Of a stretch of 64,000 bases of DNA, positions 44,204-55,467 are shown piece by piece (within the stretch, counting starts at the first letter, position 1; each line of letters begins with the position of its first letter). Where the stretch lies: assembly GCA_964034945.1 (NCBI GenBank), contig OZ035962.1:67780274-67844273 (forward strand), in the 5' to 3' direction. The position numbers were made by a program, and so were the translations under genes. The DNA is from Chrysopilus asiliformis. Taxonomy: Eukaryota; Arthropoda; Insecta; Diptera; Rhagionidae. The notes under the pieces were generated by a model, which saw nothing but the letters and a program-made list of their open reading frames with translations, was not told where the DNA came from and did not search any database.

Positions 44204-45355
44204 TTAATATTTTGTGGGGCCACCCTTCGCCTTTATAACGGCAGCGACCCTCTTAGGCATGGATGCGACGAGTTTCTTACATTCATCGCTGCTTATCGCG
44301 CTCCACTCTTCTTGGAGGTGCCTTTTTAAATCTTCTTTTGACGAAATTTGATGTGCCTGCACCTTACGCTTTAGTATAGCCCATAAATGTTCTATGGGGT
44401 TTAAATCCGGAGACTGCGAAGGCCACTCTAAAACATCGACGCAATTTTCTTCAAACCAATTCTTTGTTTTGGTGGATTTATGGCATGGTGCGTTGTCTTG
44501 CTGAAACTTTACGCCATCCATGTTTGTATCTCCAAAAATGCATGAAAACGACGCCATAAGTGTAGTTTTGAGCACATCTATGTATTTTTTGGAGTTAATT
44601 TTGCCTTCACATACGAACATTTCACCAACTCCAGATCCAGCCATGCAGCCCCAAACCATTATACTGCCACCCCCGTATTTTACGGTTGGTACAACACATT
44701 GGACATTATACTCTTCGCCTATCCGGCGGCGGACATACGATGCACCGGGTGTCCCGAAAACCTAAAAAATAATGAAAAAACATGATTTGTAAACCGTTGG
44801 ATTTTACTACACTACACATATGTATCGGGTCGAAAATAATGTTTTTCTACAGAAAAAGGAATTATTTTACTCCCCTGAAAGTTTGATTCGTCCGACCATA
44901 GAATATTTGACCAATCTTGCTCGGTTAAACTTTTGTGTTTTAGAGCCCATTGGAAGCGAGCCTTTTTGTTTTTTTTTTTCGGAAAGCCACGGCTTCTTCC
45001 TGGCTTTGCAGCCTTTTAGACCAGCTTTCTGCAGTCTTCTTCGTGTCGTCCTGGCAGATATTGGCTTTTTAATTGTTACTGAAAAATCAGCAGCGAGCTC
45101 GAAAGACGTTTTTCTCCTATTTTTCAGTGAATCCCCTACTAATATTCTGTCTTCACGATCTATAGTAAGTCGTTTTCGTCCAGATCTGTGTCTATTTTTA
45201 TGCGATCCAGTCTTCTCGAACCGTTCGATAACATATTGCACAGCTCGACGCGAACATTTAATGGTTTTAGAAATTTCCACTTGGGACTTGCCTTGCTGCT
45301 TCAAAAGCTGAATTTCTACCCGCTGTTGCAATGTCAGTTCTCTTTTTTTCGCCAT
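44204..45355 (-). pseudogene. Tc1-type transposase, one frameshift and one 112-bp insert
   Basis: ATG at 45355 reads MAKKRELTLQQRVEIQLLKQ, an HTH of the paired type, then a second HTH. A one-base gain in an A11 run (44969-44979) shifts the frame. The next segment has the first catalytic Asp (ILWSDESNF). Between TTTCAG (44875) and VFGTPGASYVRRR (from 44760) lie about 112 bases with stop codons, ending TTTTTTAG, which look intron-like but lack a GT at the expected border. The final part is intact: GGGSIMVWGCMAGSGVGEMF, KFQQDNAPCHK with the second Asp, and SQSPDLNPIEHLW with Glu exactly 34 residues later. It ends KGGPTKY at the stop 44204. Mostly preserved, so a young copy. Confidence 0.9.
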
Positions 45356-45871
45356 ATTTACATTAAAATATTTAATTTATTGAAAAAAAATCACTTCAAG
45401 GCACTACACAACTGTATGTCTTCACAGCGAGCTGAGAAAGCGAACTAATCGGATATCAAAAAAACACCACAAAAGCAAATTTTTAAGGTTCTAGATGTTT
45501 TGTTACTAACCAGCATAGTCGGGCGTTTTCAATTCCCATTCAATTTCAATTCCCATTCACTTACTGAATGGTATTTGAAATTTTTACTCCATTACCATTC
45601 AGTAGTGAATGGTAATGGCCAAAAAATTCAACTCTCCATTCACTGAATGGGAATGTAAATTTATTTCCATTCCCATTCGATTTGAGTTGAGATTTTATGA
45701 TTTTAAGTGAATGGTAATTCAATTTAGTCAAATGATTTTTTTATATGGAAAAATGCTCGAAATCGATCGAAATGAGGGAAAAGTTAATTTGCCTCAAAAC
45801 GACAGGACCGATTTTTATGATCCATATCACATTGGATAGGGATCAGTGTGGCCTATAGTACTAGATATGAG

Positions 45872-47334
45872 CAGTGTTGGGGCCAGATAATTATTTTTTT
45901 TATCTAGATAAAGATAAAGATAAATGCTCGTAATGTTTATCTAGATAAGATAATAGATAATGAAAATATGAAAGATAATAGATAAGATAAGATAAAAAGC
46001 CAAATTATCTAGATAATTTTTAGATAAATATTTATTTTGACATTGCACAAAATTCAAAATTACGTACTAAAAAAAATAGCACAAAATTTTTTGCTTTTCT
46101 TGATTTCCAATTTAAATATAATAAGAAACGAAATAATAATAAAAGAAAACGGATAAGAAACGTTATCGTAACGTAACGAAATAACGAAATGATTTTCGGG
46201 CTTTTTCTTCAAAATTACGTTATAATGAACGTTATAGAAATTCAATTCCGTTACCATAACGAAAAACGAAAAAAATATTACGTTTTTTCGTTGTTTATTA
46301 GTATTTCCTTGTTTTGTTCAGTATTATTTTTTGTGAAATTTCCCACAAAAGTTCATCAAGTATAACCCCACAGACATAAAATATAATCAAAAATATTGGA
46401 GTAGTGTTTTTAATCGTATTTTGATTCTAAATCGGATTTTGTTTTCACCAGATTCACTCTATTTCTGGAGATACAAAAATGGAAATCTTCTAAGCAAGTT
46501 TTTTGGTAGGGAAAAGATTTTCTTTTTAGTAACTCCAGAAGTAGAGCGAAATTCTATAAAAAAAATTCTATATCTTTGATATCAAAATCACGCTTTTGTG
46601 GAGACAGTTTTTTTAATGAACAAAACTTTTGTGTGATTTTTTGTCTTTTGTATTTTTTATTGATTTTTTAGCTTAATAATCACATTTTTTTCCGTTTTTG
46701 TTTGTATTTTCTTTTTGCTGAGTTTTATTATTTGTTATACAATTTATTTTTATGGAAACTGAACTGAATTACTTTGTGATAAACTATTATTACAGTGCGT
46801 TTTTTTGTTTTCAGTTTCAATACAATGTGTAACGGAATATAACGTTATAACGTAACGAAATTAAGTTTTTTATCGATACAAAACGAAATAACGTCACGAA
46901 ATATAAGTTTAATTTTGCTACGTAAGGAAATTTATAACGTTGTGATTTTTTATTTCGTTCATAGCCCGGTTTACACTTGGCAACAGTTACTGGCAGAACT
47001 TTTTTTTTATGGACAAGAGAAGAGAGGCGAGGGAAAGAGTGACACTTCGCTTCCTTGTCCGTAAACAAAAATTGTTGCCAAGTATAAAACTGTTCCTAAA
47101 AAAAGTTTTTAGGTTTTCAAAAGTATGCAGAAAACAATTTCGTTTCAGCATTTTTTCAGATTTAATTTTTTGATTTTCGGTGGTAACGATTATCTCTAGA
47201 TAAATGGGATTTTCCTTTATCTAGATAAGATAAAGATAACTTTTTTGGGGTGTTATCTAGATAAGATAAAGATAACATTTTTTTTTATCTAGATGATTAT
47301 CTAGATAATTATTATCTAGATAACCCCAACACTG
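45872..47334. mobile_element. hAT-type element CAGTGTTGGGG, GATA-rich ends
   Basis: GATATGAG at 45864-45871 and 47335-47342 is an exact 8-bp duplication. The inverted ends CAGTGTTGGGG are followed on both sides by clusters of AGATAA/TTATCTAGATAA. The interior has many AACGAAATAACG/CGTTATAACG words (46150-46260, 46815-46960) and a small foldback ACACTTGGCAACA...TGTTGCCAAGT (46973-47080). No transposase. Confidence 0.88.
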
Positions 47335-47360
47335 GATATGAGGCATTCTAGAAAAACCAA

Positions 47361-48507
47361 AATGGCGGCTATTAGACGCCATTTTGTCCAAATTATCCCA
47401 ATAAAGACCCATTAAGATGGATATCAAATGAAAGAGCTCTGGAAGAAACTTACAAATATCTATATCATGGGTATCAAAAAAACAAAATGGCGGCTGTTAG
47501 ACGACATTTTGTCCAAATTACCCCAATAAAGACCCATTAAGATGGATATCAAATGAAAGAGCTCTGGAAGAAACTTATAAATATCTATATCATGGGTATC
47601 AAAAAAACAAAATGGCGGCTGTTAGACGACATTTTGTCCAAATTACCCCAATAAAGACCCATTAAGATGGATATCAAATGAAAGAGCTCTGGAAGAAACT
47701 TATAAATATCTATATCATGGGTATCAAAAAAACAAAATGGCGGCTGTTAGACGACATTTTGTCCAAATTACCCCAATAAAGACCCATTAAGATGGATATC
47801 AAATGAAAGAGCTCTGGAAGAAACTTATAAATATCTATATCATGGGTATCAAAAAAACAAAATGGCGGCTGTTAGACGACATTTTGTCCAAATTACCCCA
47901 ATAAAGACCCATTAAGATGGATATCAAATGAAAGAGCTCTGGAAGAAACTTACAAATATCTATATCATTGGTATCAAAAAAACAAAATGGCGGCTGTTAG
48001 ACGACATTTTGTCCAAATTACCCCAATAAAGACCCATTAAGATGGATATCAAATGAAAGAGCTCTGGAAGAAACTTATAAATATCTATAACATATTTATC
48101 AAAAACCAAAATGGCGGCTATTAGACGCCATTTTGTCTAAAATACCACAATAAAGACCCATTAAGATGGATATCAAATGAAAGAGCTCTGGAAGAAACTT
48201 ACAAATATCTATATCATTGGTATCAAAAAAACAAAATGGCGGCTGTTAGACGACATTTTGTCCAAATTACCCCAATAAAGACCCATTAAGATGGATATCA
48301 AATGAAAGAGCTCTGGAGGAAACTTATAAATATCCATAACATGGTTATCAAAAAAAAAAAAAAAAAAGAAAATGGCGACTAAACATCGTAATAAAGATCC
48401 ATCAAGATGGGTATCAAATGAAAGAGTTTGGGAGGAAACTTATAAATCCCTATATTTTATTTTATTTTTTGAAGAAACAATTGACTTATTTTTTTTATTC
48501 AATTTTG
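47361..48507 (+). repeat. Nine 125-bp tandem units, left arm
   Basis: The motif AATGGCGGCT begins units at 47361, 47486, 47611, 47736, 47861, 47986, 48110 and 48235; the ninth (48371, AATGGCGACT) is shorter and preceded by a poly-A run. Each unit contains ACATTTTGTCCAAATTACCC, ACCCATTAAGATGGATATCA and AAAGAGCTCTGGAAGAAACT. Units 2-6 are almost identical; units 1 and 7 carry the CTATTAGACGCC variant. Confidence 0.95.
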
Positions 48508-48536
48508 CTTTCATTATCACTAATTTTTCATGCAAC

Positions 48537-49690
48537 CAAAATTGAATAAAAAAAAATAAGTCAATTGTTTCTTCAAAAAATAAAATAAAATATAGGGATT
48601 TATAAGTTTCCTCCCAAACTCTTTCATTTGATACCCATCTTGATGGATCTTTATTACGATGTTTAGTCGCCATTTTTTTTTTTTGTTTTTTTTGATAACC
48701 ATGTTATGGATATTTATAAGTTTCCTCCAGAGCTCTTTCATTTGATACCTATCTTGATGGGTCTTTATTGTGGTATTTTAGACAAAATGGCGTCTAATAG
48801 CCGCCATTTTGGTTTTTGATAAATATGTTATAGATATTTATAAGTTTCTTCCAGAGCTCTTTCATTTGATATCCATCTTAATGGGTCTTTATTGGGGTAA
48901 TTTGGACAAAATGTCGTCTAACAGCCGCCATTTTGTTTTTTTGATACCAATGATATAGATATTTGTAAGTTTCTTCCAGAGCTCTTTCATTTGATATCCA
49001 TCTTAATGGGTCTTTATTGTGGTATTTTAGACAAAATGGCGTCTAATAGCCGCCATTTTGGTTTTTGATAAATATGTTATAGATATTTATAAGTTTCTTC
49101 CAGAGCTCTTTCATTTGATATCCATCTTAATGGGTCTTTATTGGGGTAATTTGGACAAAATGTCGTCTAACAGCCGCCATTTTGTTTTTTTGATACCCAT
49201 GATATAGATATTTATAAGTTTCTTCCAGAGCTCTTTCATTTGATATCCATCTTAATGGGTCTTTATTGGGGTAATTTGGACAAAATGTCGTCTAACAGCC
49301 GCCATTTTGTTTTTTTGATACCCATGATATAGATATTTATAAGTTTCTTCCAGAGCTCTTTCATTTGATATCCATCTTAATGGGTCTTTATTGGGGTAAT
49401 TTGGACAAAATGTCGTCTAACAGCCGCCATTTTGTTTTTTTGATACCCATGATATAGATATTTATAAGTTTCTTCCAGAGCTCTTTCATTTGATATCCAT
49501 CTTAATGGGTCTTTATTGGGGTAATTTGGACAAAATGTCGTCTAACAGCCGCCATTTTGTTTTTTTGATACCCATGATATAGATATTTATAAGTTTCTTC
49601 CAGAGCTCTTTCATTTGATATCCATCTTAATGGGTCTTTATTGGGGTAATTTGGACAAAATGGCGTCTAATAGCCGCCATTTTGGTTTTT
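48537..49690 (-). repeat. Nine 125-bp tandem units, right arm
   Basis: Inverted counterpart of the left array, with units at about 48669, 48801, 48925, 49050, 49175, 49299, 49424, 49549 and 49674. The TAATAGCC variant occurs in units 1, 6 and 8 counted from outside, versus 1 and 7 in the left arm, so the arms are not simple mirror copies. Confidence 0.95.
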
Positions 49691-50211
49691 CTAGAATGCC
49701 TCATATCTAGTACTATAGGCCACACTGATCCCTATCCAATGTGATATGGATCATAAAAATCGGTCCTGTCGTTTTGAGGCAAATTAACTTTTCCCTCATT
49801 TCGATCGATTTCGAGCATTTTTCCATATAAAAAAATCATTTGACTAAATTGAATTACCATTCACTTAAAATCATAAAATCTCAACTCAAATCGAATGGGA
49901 ATGGAAATAAATTTACATTCCCATTCAGTGAATGGAGAGTTGAATTTTTTGGCCATTACCATTCACTACTGAATGGTAATGGAGTAAAAATTTCAAATAC
50001 CATTCAGTAAGTGAATGGGAATGGAATTTTGAATGCATTCAATTTTGAATTGAATACGCCCAACTCTGCTAACCAGCCACTTGACTATTGTTTAAATTTT
50101 ATTTTTTAGATGCCGACAAAACTTTAATAAACAATACGATTGATTTGGATCACCAGATTTTGTATATTAGTAAAATTTACAGGGTGCTCAATACTTTTGG
50201 CCAAGGCTGTA

Positions 50212-50399
50212 TATTATATATATATATAAATATTGTAATGAATAAGCAAAAAAGGACCTTATGTTATCGAAATATGCAAACAATCCTAAAATGTATTGAG
50301 ATATGCAAATACACATAAAAAATATTGAAATATGGATATGCAGATATGCAATCCTGTCCTTATTTATGGTCAATACTGTATATTATATGTTCAATGCAG
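50212..50399. other. AT-rich flank of the Tc1 element
   Basis: ATATGCAAA/ATATTGAAATATG-type words repeat at 50270-50350; no feature. Confidence 0.35.
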
Positions 50400-51000
50400 G
50401 AAAAGTCCACAAGTAACCAAAAATGGCCACATAACGGTTGCACGACGGTGACACAACCTGGGTTGTAAAATATATGAGGTCACAAATTGGTTGTGGTAAC
50501 GTCACAGCAACGTTGTTGCAACGGTCAAGCAACCGTCTTTGCCTAGGTTTTGGTGACTATAGTCACAAAATAACAGTTGTACAACCGTTTTCGCGAAATT
50601 CTTTTGCGACGAAGTTTTAAAGGAGCGGGGGAGGCAGATCAAGCGTGACGTCAATATAAACTTGTATTCCAAGTCTACATCAGAAAACGTTGTATGATTT
50701 CCTTGGCCCAAAGTTGACTATTTATACTTCGATACCACTGTTTGTAACTGAATTATAAATGAGCATAACCAACAGATATGCAACGGGTTATTTTTGTAAC
50801 CAATTTGCAAATGGTTTCATTGTGATCCGTCACAAAGTAATCGATTTGCAACCGGTGTCATTGTGACCGGTGGCAAAGTAACCGATTTGAAACGATTTTT
50901 TTTGTGACCGGTCATAAAGCGACCTTGCATTGTGTGACCTAGGTTCCATTGTTACCTGAGTTCCAAATGGTTGCGTAGATAGATGGTAGTAATAACGCTA
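50400..51000. repeat. GGTCACAAAG/GTTGCAACGG degenerate repeat
   Basis: 50815-50940 has about three units of 41-45 bp (CATTGTGACCGGTxxCAAAG, TAACCGATTTGCAACxGG). The left part (50430-50600) has inverted relatives (GGTTGTGGTAACGTCACAG, ACGGTTGCACGACGGTGACA). Probably an old TIR-type element whose borders I cannot fix. Confidence 0.5.
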
Positions 51001-51918
51001 AACTCGTGTTGCACGCTTTCTTAGATAAACAATATCTTATTAGTTTCGCAGTATTGTTTCTCAAAATATTTAAGTTTATGAAAATTCAAAACACTGAAAA
51101 CGGAGGGATGAAGCTTGAAAGTTTAAAACTTTTAATAAAGTTTTAATTTTGCGATTATTGTGATGTAGGCGATGGGATATTATTCCGACATAATACAAAT
51201 TACGAAAAAATCTCAAAGCATATTCGACTTCATATGCGTTTTGTTAACACATACTAGCCAGTGTCGGTACAACTTTTAGAGAAACGCCCTAGGGAGAGTA
51301 AACTGTTGAACTTTCTCTATTTCTTATTTTTATGACGATGTATATTTTTTGCTATCTGACAAGAGGAATCCTCAGGAAAAGAAAACTTTTTTATTTGGTA
51401 CACTTTGTTATTGAAGTTTCCTGAAGAGTATTCACATGGGAAGTTATTCGAAGATAACAAGTAAAGAGGTTATATATTCAAATACGTAGTTTGACAATAT
51501 GGTTTGAAGGTGAGAAAGTTCTTTCAAACGATTTACCTAATCTTAAAAAGAATTCAGTTTGGTTTGTAGAAAATTTCATTTTTTTCCTCTAAGATGTTAA
51601 GGTATAATGGCATGTTCGGTCCACGGAAAAACTGACCAGGAAAATATTTCCTGAGAGTTTATTACAAATATTTTAAAGAAACCGGTGTGAACAGTTTCCC
51701 TTTAAAATTTTGTATTTCTCGAGTATTTGGACCCATTTCTGAAAATGACAAATCACAGCAAGATTAACGCGTTAAGGACAGAAGCCTCGAATTTCGAATT
51801 TTTGAGAGAAATTTCGTCAAAAACGGAGGTTTCCAAACTGGGATGCCAGTAAAAAATGTTGGGGGTGCGAGAAGGAGTTTTTGATTTGTGAGATAAAGTT
51901 ATAGCTTCGTCTAAACTT
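51001..51918. other. Unassigned; includes presumed LINE 5' UTR
   Basis: No gene. The 5' end of the retrotransposon must lie somewhere in the right part, but no target duplication was identified. Confidence 0.35.
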
Positions 51919-52563
51919 ATGGATGCGATTTCTGACTTACTAAATACGACGTTGAATAATATAAACAATAAAAGTATCACCAAAAAAAATAGGCAAAATC
52001 CAACCAAAAGTTTTGTCCACGTTGACTTAAATGAGCCGCGCGGTTCCAAATCTGGGATTCCTTTGGAAAATGCTGATGCAGGACGTCCACTTGGCACGGA
52101 ACAAAAATCAGCGTCGTTACCTGATGGTGGCGTCGAATCGGTTGAAGATCTCGCAGAGCACGAAAAAACGGACTCGGGAAATAGTCAAGTGGTTGATGTT
52201 GTCGCCAAAACTGCTATCTCTTCGATAACAACACTGAAAACAGTCAGCCGACCAAGGGTATTGTTCTTATCCAGACTGGATCCCTCAACGACAACAGACG
52301 ACGTACTTGGTTTCCTCCAATCAAATTATAAATTTAAAGATGGCGATAAAATTGCATCGTCCAAGTTTATGCAAAAACCTGGGTCAACTATATCGTCATT
52401 TAAAGTTTTTCTACCAGAATATTGCTTTGCGGATGTAATAAACGGGAATTTTTGGCCTTCTGATATGATCGTCAAGGAGTTTCAGCCTAGAAATCTTAAA
52501 ACCCACTTCAAGGGAAATTCAAAAAACGGAGTACTCGCATCTCCTGCTACTACCAAAACGTAG
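51919..52563 (+). CDS. LINE ORF1, RNA-binding-type protein
   Basis: 214 codons from ATG 51919 to TAG 52561-52563, uninterrupted. Residues 1-105 are polar and low-complexity. The C-terminal third (from about residue 110) reads RPRVLFLSRLDPSTTTDDVL, then SFKVFLPEYCFADVIN, NFWPSDMIVKEFQPR. This 'xxFxSRLxPxTTxxDVxxFL...FKVxVP...FWPxGxxVRxF' pattern is the conserved C-terminal RRM-like part of ORF1 proteins in several insect Jockey/CR1-type LINEs, which bind the element RNA in the ribonucleoprotein. Cys-His knuckles are not seen. The stop overlaps the open ORF2 frame by about 60 bases. Confidence 0.8.
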   Translation: MDAISDLLNTTLNNINNKSITKKNRQNPTKSFVHVDLNEPRGSKSGIPLENADAGRPLGTEQKSASLPDGGVESVEDLAEHEKTDSGNSQVVDVVAKTAISSITTLKTVSRPRVLFLSRLDPSTTTDDVLGFLQSNYKFKDGDKIASSKFMQKPGSTISSFKVFLPEYCFADVINGNFWPSDMIVKEFQPRNLKTHFKGNSKNGVLASPATTKT

Positions 52564-55467
52564 GCGGGATTCGTACAAAAATTCCTCAGCTATTCTGCGC
52601 ATCGACTGGATGCGACTTTGACGTAGTGTGCTTCACTGAGACATGGTTAAATGCCAGCTTTCTGAACAACGAACTTTTTAGTTCTGATTTTACTGTCTTT
52701 CGACGTGACAGACACTGTTCCTACAATGCTACAGTTGGAGGTGGCGTTCTCTGTGCTATTCGTTCGTCGTTGGACTCTTGTATTGTCAACGTGCCTGACG
52801 TTCTAGAATTGGAGTTTTTATGTGTCAAACTTAAATTATGCTCACGCAACATCTTTGTAATAATCTTCTACACTGCGCCGTCATCTCAAATCGAAATCTA
52901 CCATACATTTAATAGAGGAATCCAATTTGTGCTGGACCTAATGAATCCTGAAGATGACATTTTAATTTTTGGTGATTTTAACTTGCCATCAGTCTCCTGG
53001 TCTCCATGTGACGACGAGAGTTTCCTTATTCCGAGTACTTCATGTCAAGCTGAATCTGCATTCCTGGATGAACTATACTCACACAATATTTGCCAAGTTA
53101 ATAGCATACTCAATGCAAATGGTCGCGTTTTGGACCTCATATTTACGTCAGATGCTTCTTCTTTGGTTGTGAGCACCTGCATCTCTCCAATCCTGCCAGC
53201 GAGTGGTCATCATCCAGCGTTAACTTGTTTCTTGCATACTGATTGTTCACTTTCAAGTAGTCTTTTTTGTAATATTCAAGATTTTAATTTTCGAAAAGCT
53301 AACTTTTCAGAAATGTCTAAGCTTTTTGACATGGTTAATTGGGACGTGGTCTTAAATGAAACAAATATTGACATTGCAACTTCTAAATTTTATATGATTA
53401 TTTTTGAAATTTTAAATTTGACAGTACCCTACTTTACGAAGAAAAATCTTCTAACACGTCCTAAATGGTTTAATACTGAAATTATGCATCTGCGAAACCT
53501 AAAAACGAAACACTGGAAAAGATTTGTTGAGTCCCAATGTGAGTACGATTTTAAAATTTACTGTTATTTTAAGGACAAATTCCTTTCTGCTGCTAGCCAA
53601 GCTTATGATAGCTATGTGTCGAGCATGAAAACCAAATTAAAACGTGATCCAAAAAGTTTTTGGAATTTTATTAATAGTAAGAGAAACGTCGACGGTTACC
53701 CGACGTCATTATTTTTGAAAAATTTTAATTCTGACAACTCTGAGGAAATCTGTAACTTGTTTGCAGATCTTTTTCAAGGCGCGTTTAGTGATAATTTAAA
53801 CTGTGATATTGATGAGCATTATTTTGATTTCTTGACTAAAATACCTTTAACTACCTTGACCATGAAGGATTTGAGCATTGACGAGCATACTATCTGTGAA
53901 TCAATAAATAAACTTGACTTAAATTATTCGTCTGGTCCCGATGGCGTCCCCGCTGCCGTGCTAAAGTATTGTAATAATAGTTTTGTCAAACCACTTATTT
54001 ATTTATTTAATTTGTCTCTTCGTGATGGGATTTTCCCTCATATTTGGAAAGCATCTTATATAATCCCAATCCACAAAAAAGGCAATAGATCGAATGTTGC
54101 AAATTATAGACCTATTGCTAAATTGTCATCCATTCCTAAACTATTTGAGTCTATTATCTGTTCTGTGTTACAGTTTCATATAAGCTCTATCATTACTCCG
54201 CAGCAACACGGATTTCTAAAAGGTCGATCTACTGAAACAAATTTAGTTCAATTTACATCTTTCTGCCAAAATATCGTCGAGAATGGGCTACAGGTCGACT
54301 GCATATATACTGATTTAGCCAAAGCATTTGACTCAATTTCGCATAAAATTTTGTTGTTTAAGCTTTCTGTTCTGGGATTTCCCCATTATTCCTCAAGTGG
54401 TTAAACTCTTACCTTTGTGATCGTACACAAAGAGTTTGTTTTCGAGGGAAAACTTCGAAAACTATATATAATATTTCTGGTGTACCTCAGGGAAGCCATC
54501 TGGGTCCGATGCTTTTCGTGTTATATGTGAATGACATTTATTTGATTATAAAAAATAGCTCTATTTTGCTCTTTGCTGACGATATGAAAATATACCGCCC
54601 TATTCGTGACATAAATGACTGTGTACTTTTATCGAATGACTTTAAAAAATTTTATGTGTGGTGTAAAAAAAACTTTATGTTACTAAACGTTGACAAGTGC
54701 TCTGTCCTTAGTTATGGTAGGAAGAAAAGATTTTTATTTTATGACTATACCCATGAAGGGACTGATCTGATCAGGCTTCAACAAATTAAGGACCTTGGTG
54801 TAATTTTTGACGTTTCTCTTACTTTTGTTGATAATATAAATTCGATTTTGAGTCGAGCTAATTCCCTCATGCGCTGTATCAAGAGGTGGTCTAAGGAATT
54901 TTCTGACCCTTTTGTCACCAAATCCTTATACTGCTCTCTGGTTCGTCCAATATTAGAATATTGTTCTGTAGTTTGGGACCCTTTCTATGCGATACATTGT
55001 GATCGGATAGAAATGGTGCAAAGGAGATTTAGTCGTTTTGCGCTGAAGGGACTGCCCTGGAACAACGTCTTAAGTCTACCTCCTTATGCAGATCGACTTG
55101 CGCTGCTAAATTTAAAAACTTTAAAAGAAAGAAGGAGTATCACAAAGACTACCTTTATGTTTAAATTGTTAACGGGACTGATTAGCTCGCCTCAAATATT
55201 AGAAAATATATCTATACTTACTCCTTCTCGTCCACGTAGATGTCATAATTTTCTTCATGTTGCTATGCATCGTACAAACTATGGTCTAAACCAGTGGTTC
55301 CCAAAGTGGTCCCTACGGACCCCCAGGGGTCCCCGGGATCATTCAGGGGGTCCGTGGAAAATTAAAATTGATTTGGGGGTCCCTGAAGAACGTCAGGGGG
55401 TCCGCGCAAGGTTTCAAATAAAATAAAAAAATTGTGACACATTTTTATTAATATGGAAGTTAAAATA

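Larger units (their letters stand above)
45514..50068. mobile_element. 4.55-kb foldback element with 8-bp duplication
   Basis: CTAACCAG at 45506-45513 and 50069-50076 flanks ends CATAGTCGGGCGTTTTCAAT / CAGAGTTGGGCGTATTCAAT (inverted). The outer arms repeat CCATTCACTTACTGAATGG-type words, then a unique 180-bp stretch, then nine 125-bp units, meeting at a 29-bp loop (48508-48536). Inner-arm coordinates sum to 97044. No transposase. An 8-bp duplication fits hAT or P types; the architecture recalls Foldback/Galileo elements. Confidence 0.9.
44086..50209 (-). mobile_element. Tc1-type DD34E element with a 4.56-kb insertion
   Basis: TA at 44084-44085 and 50210-50211 flanks inverted ends CAGCCTTGGCCAAAAGTATT, identical over 28 bp. 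Transposase on the minus strand. Removing the insertion 45514-50068 plus one 8-bp duplication leaves about 1.56 kb, the usual size of an autonomous Tc1 element. The insertion lies upstream of the transposase start, between gene and right TIR. Confidence 0.92.

Noticed and set aside
47361..49690. CRISPR-like array
   Set aside because: The 125-bp units are contiguous with no unique spacers, are inverted about a centre and lie in a eukaryotic transposon.
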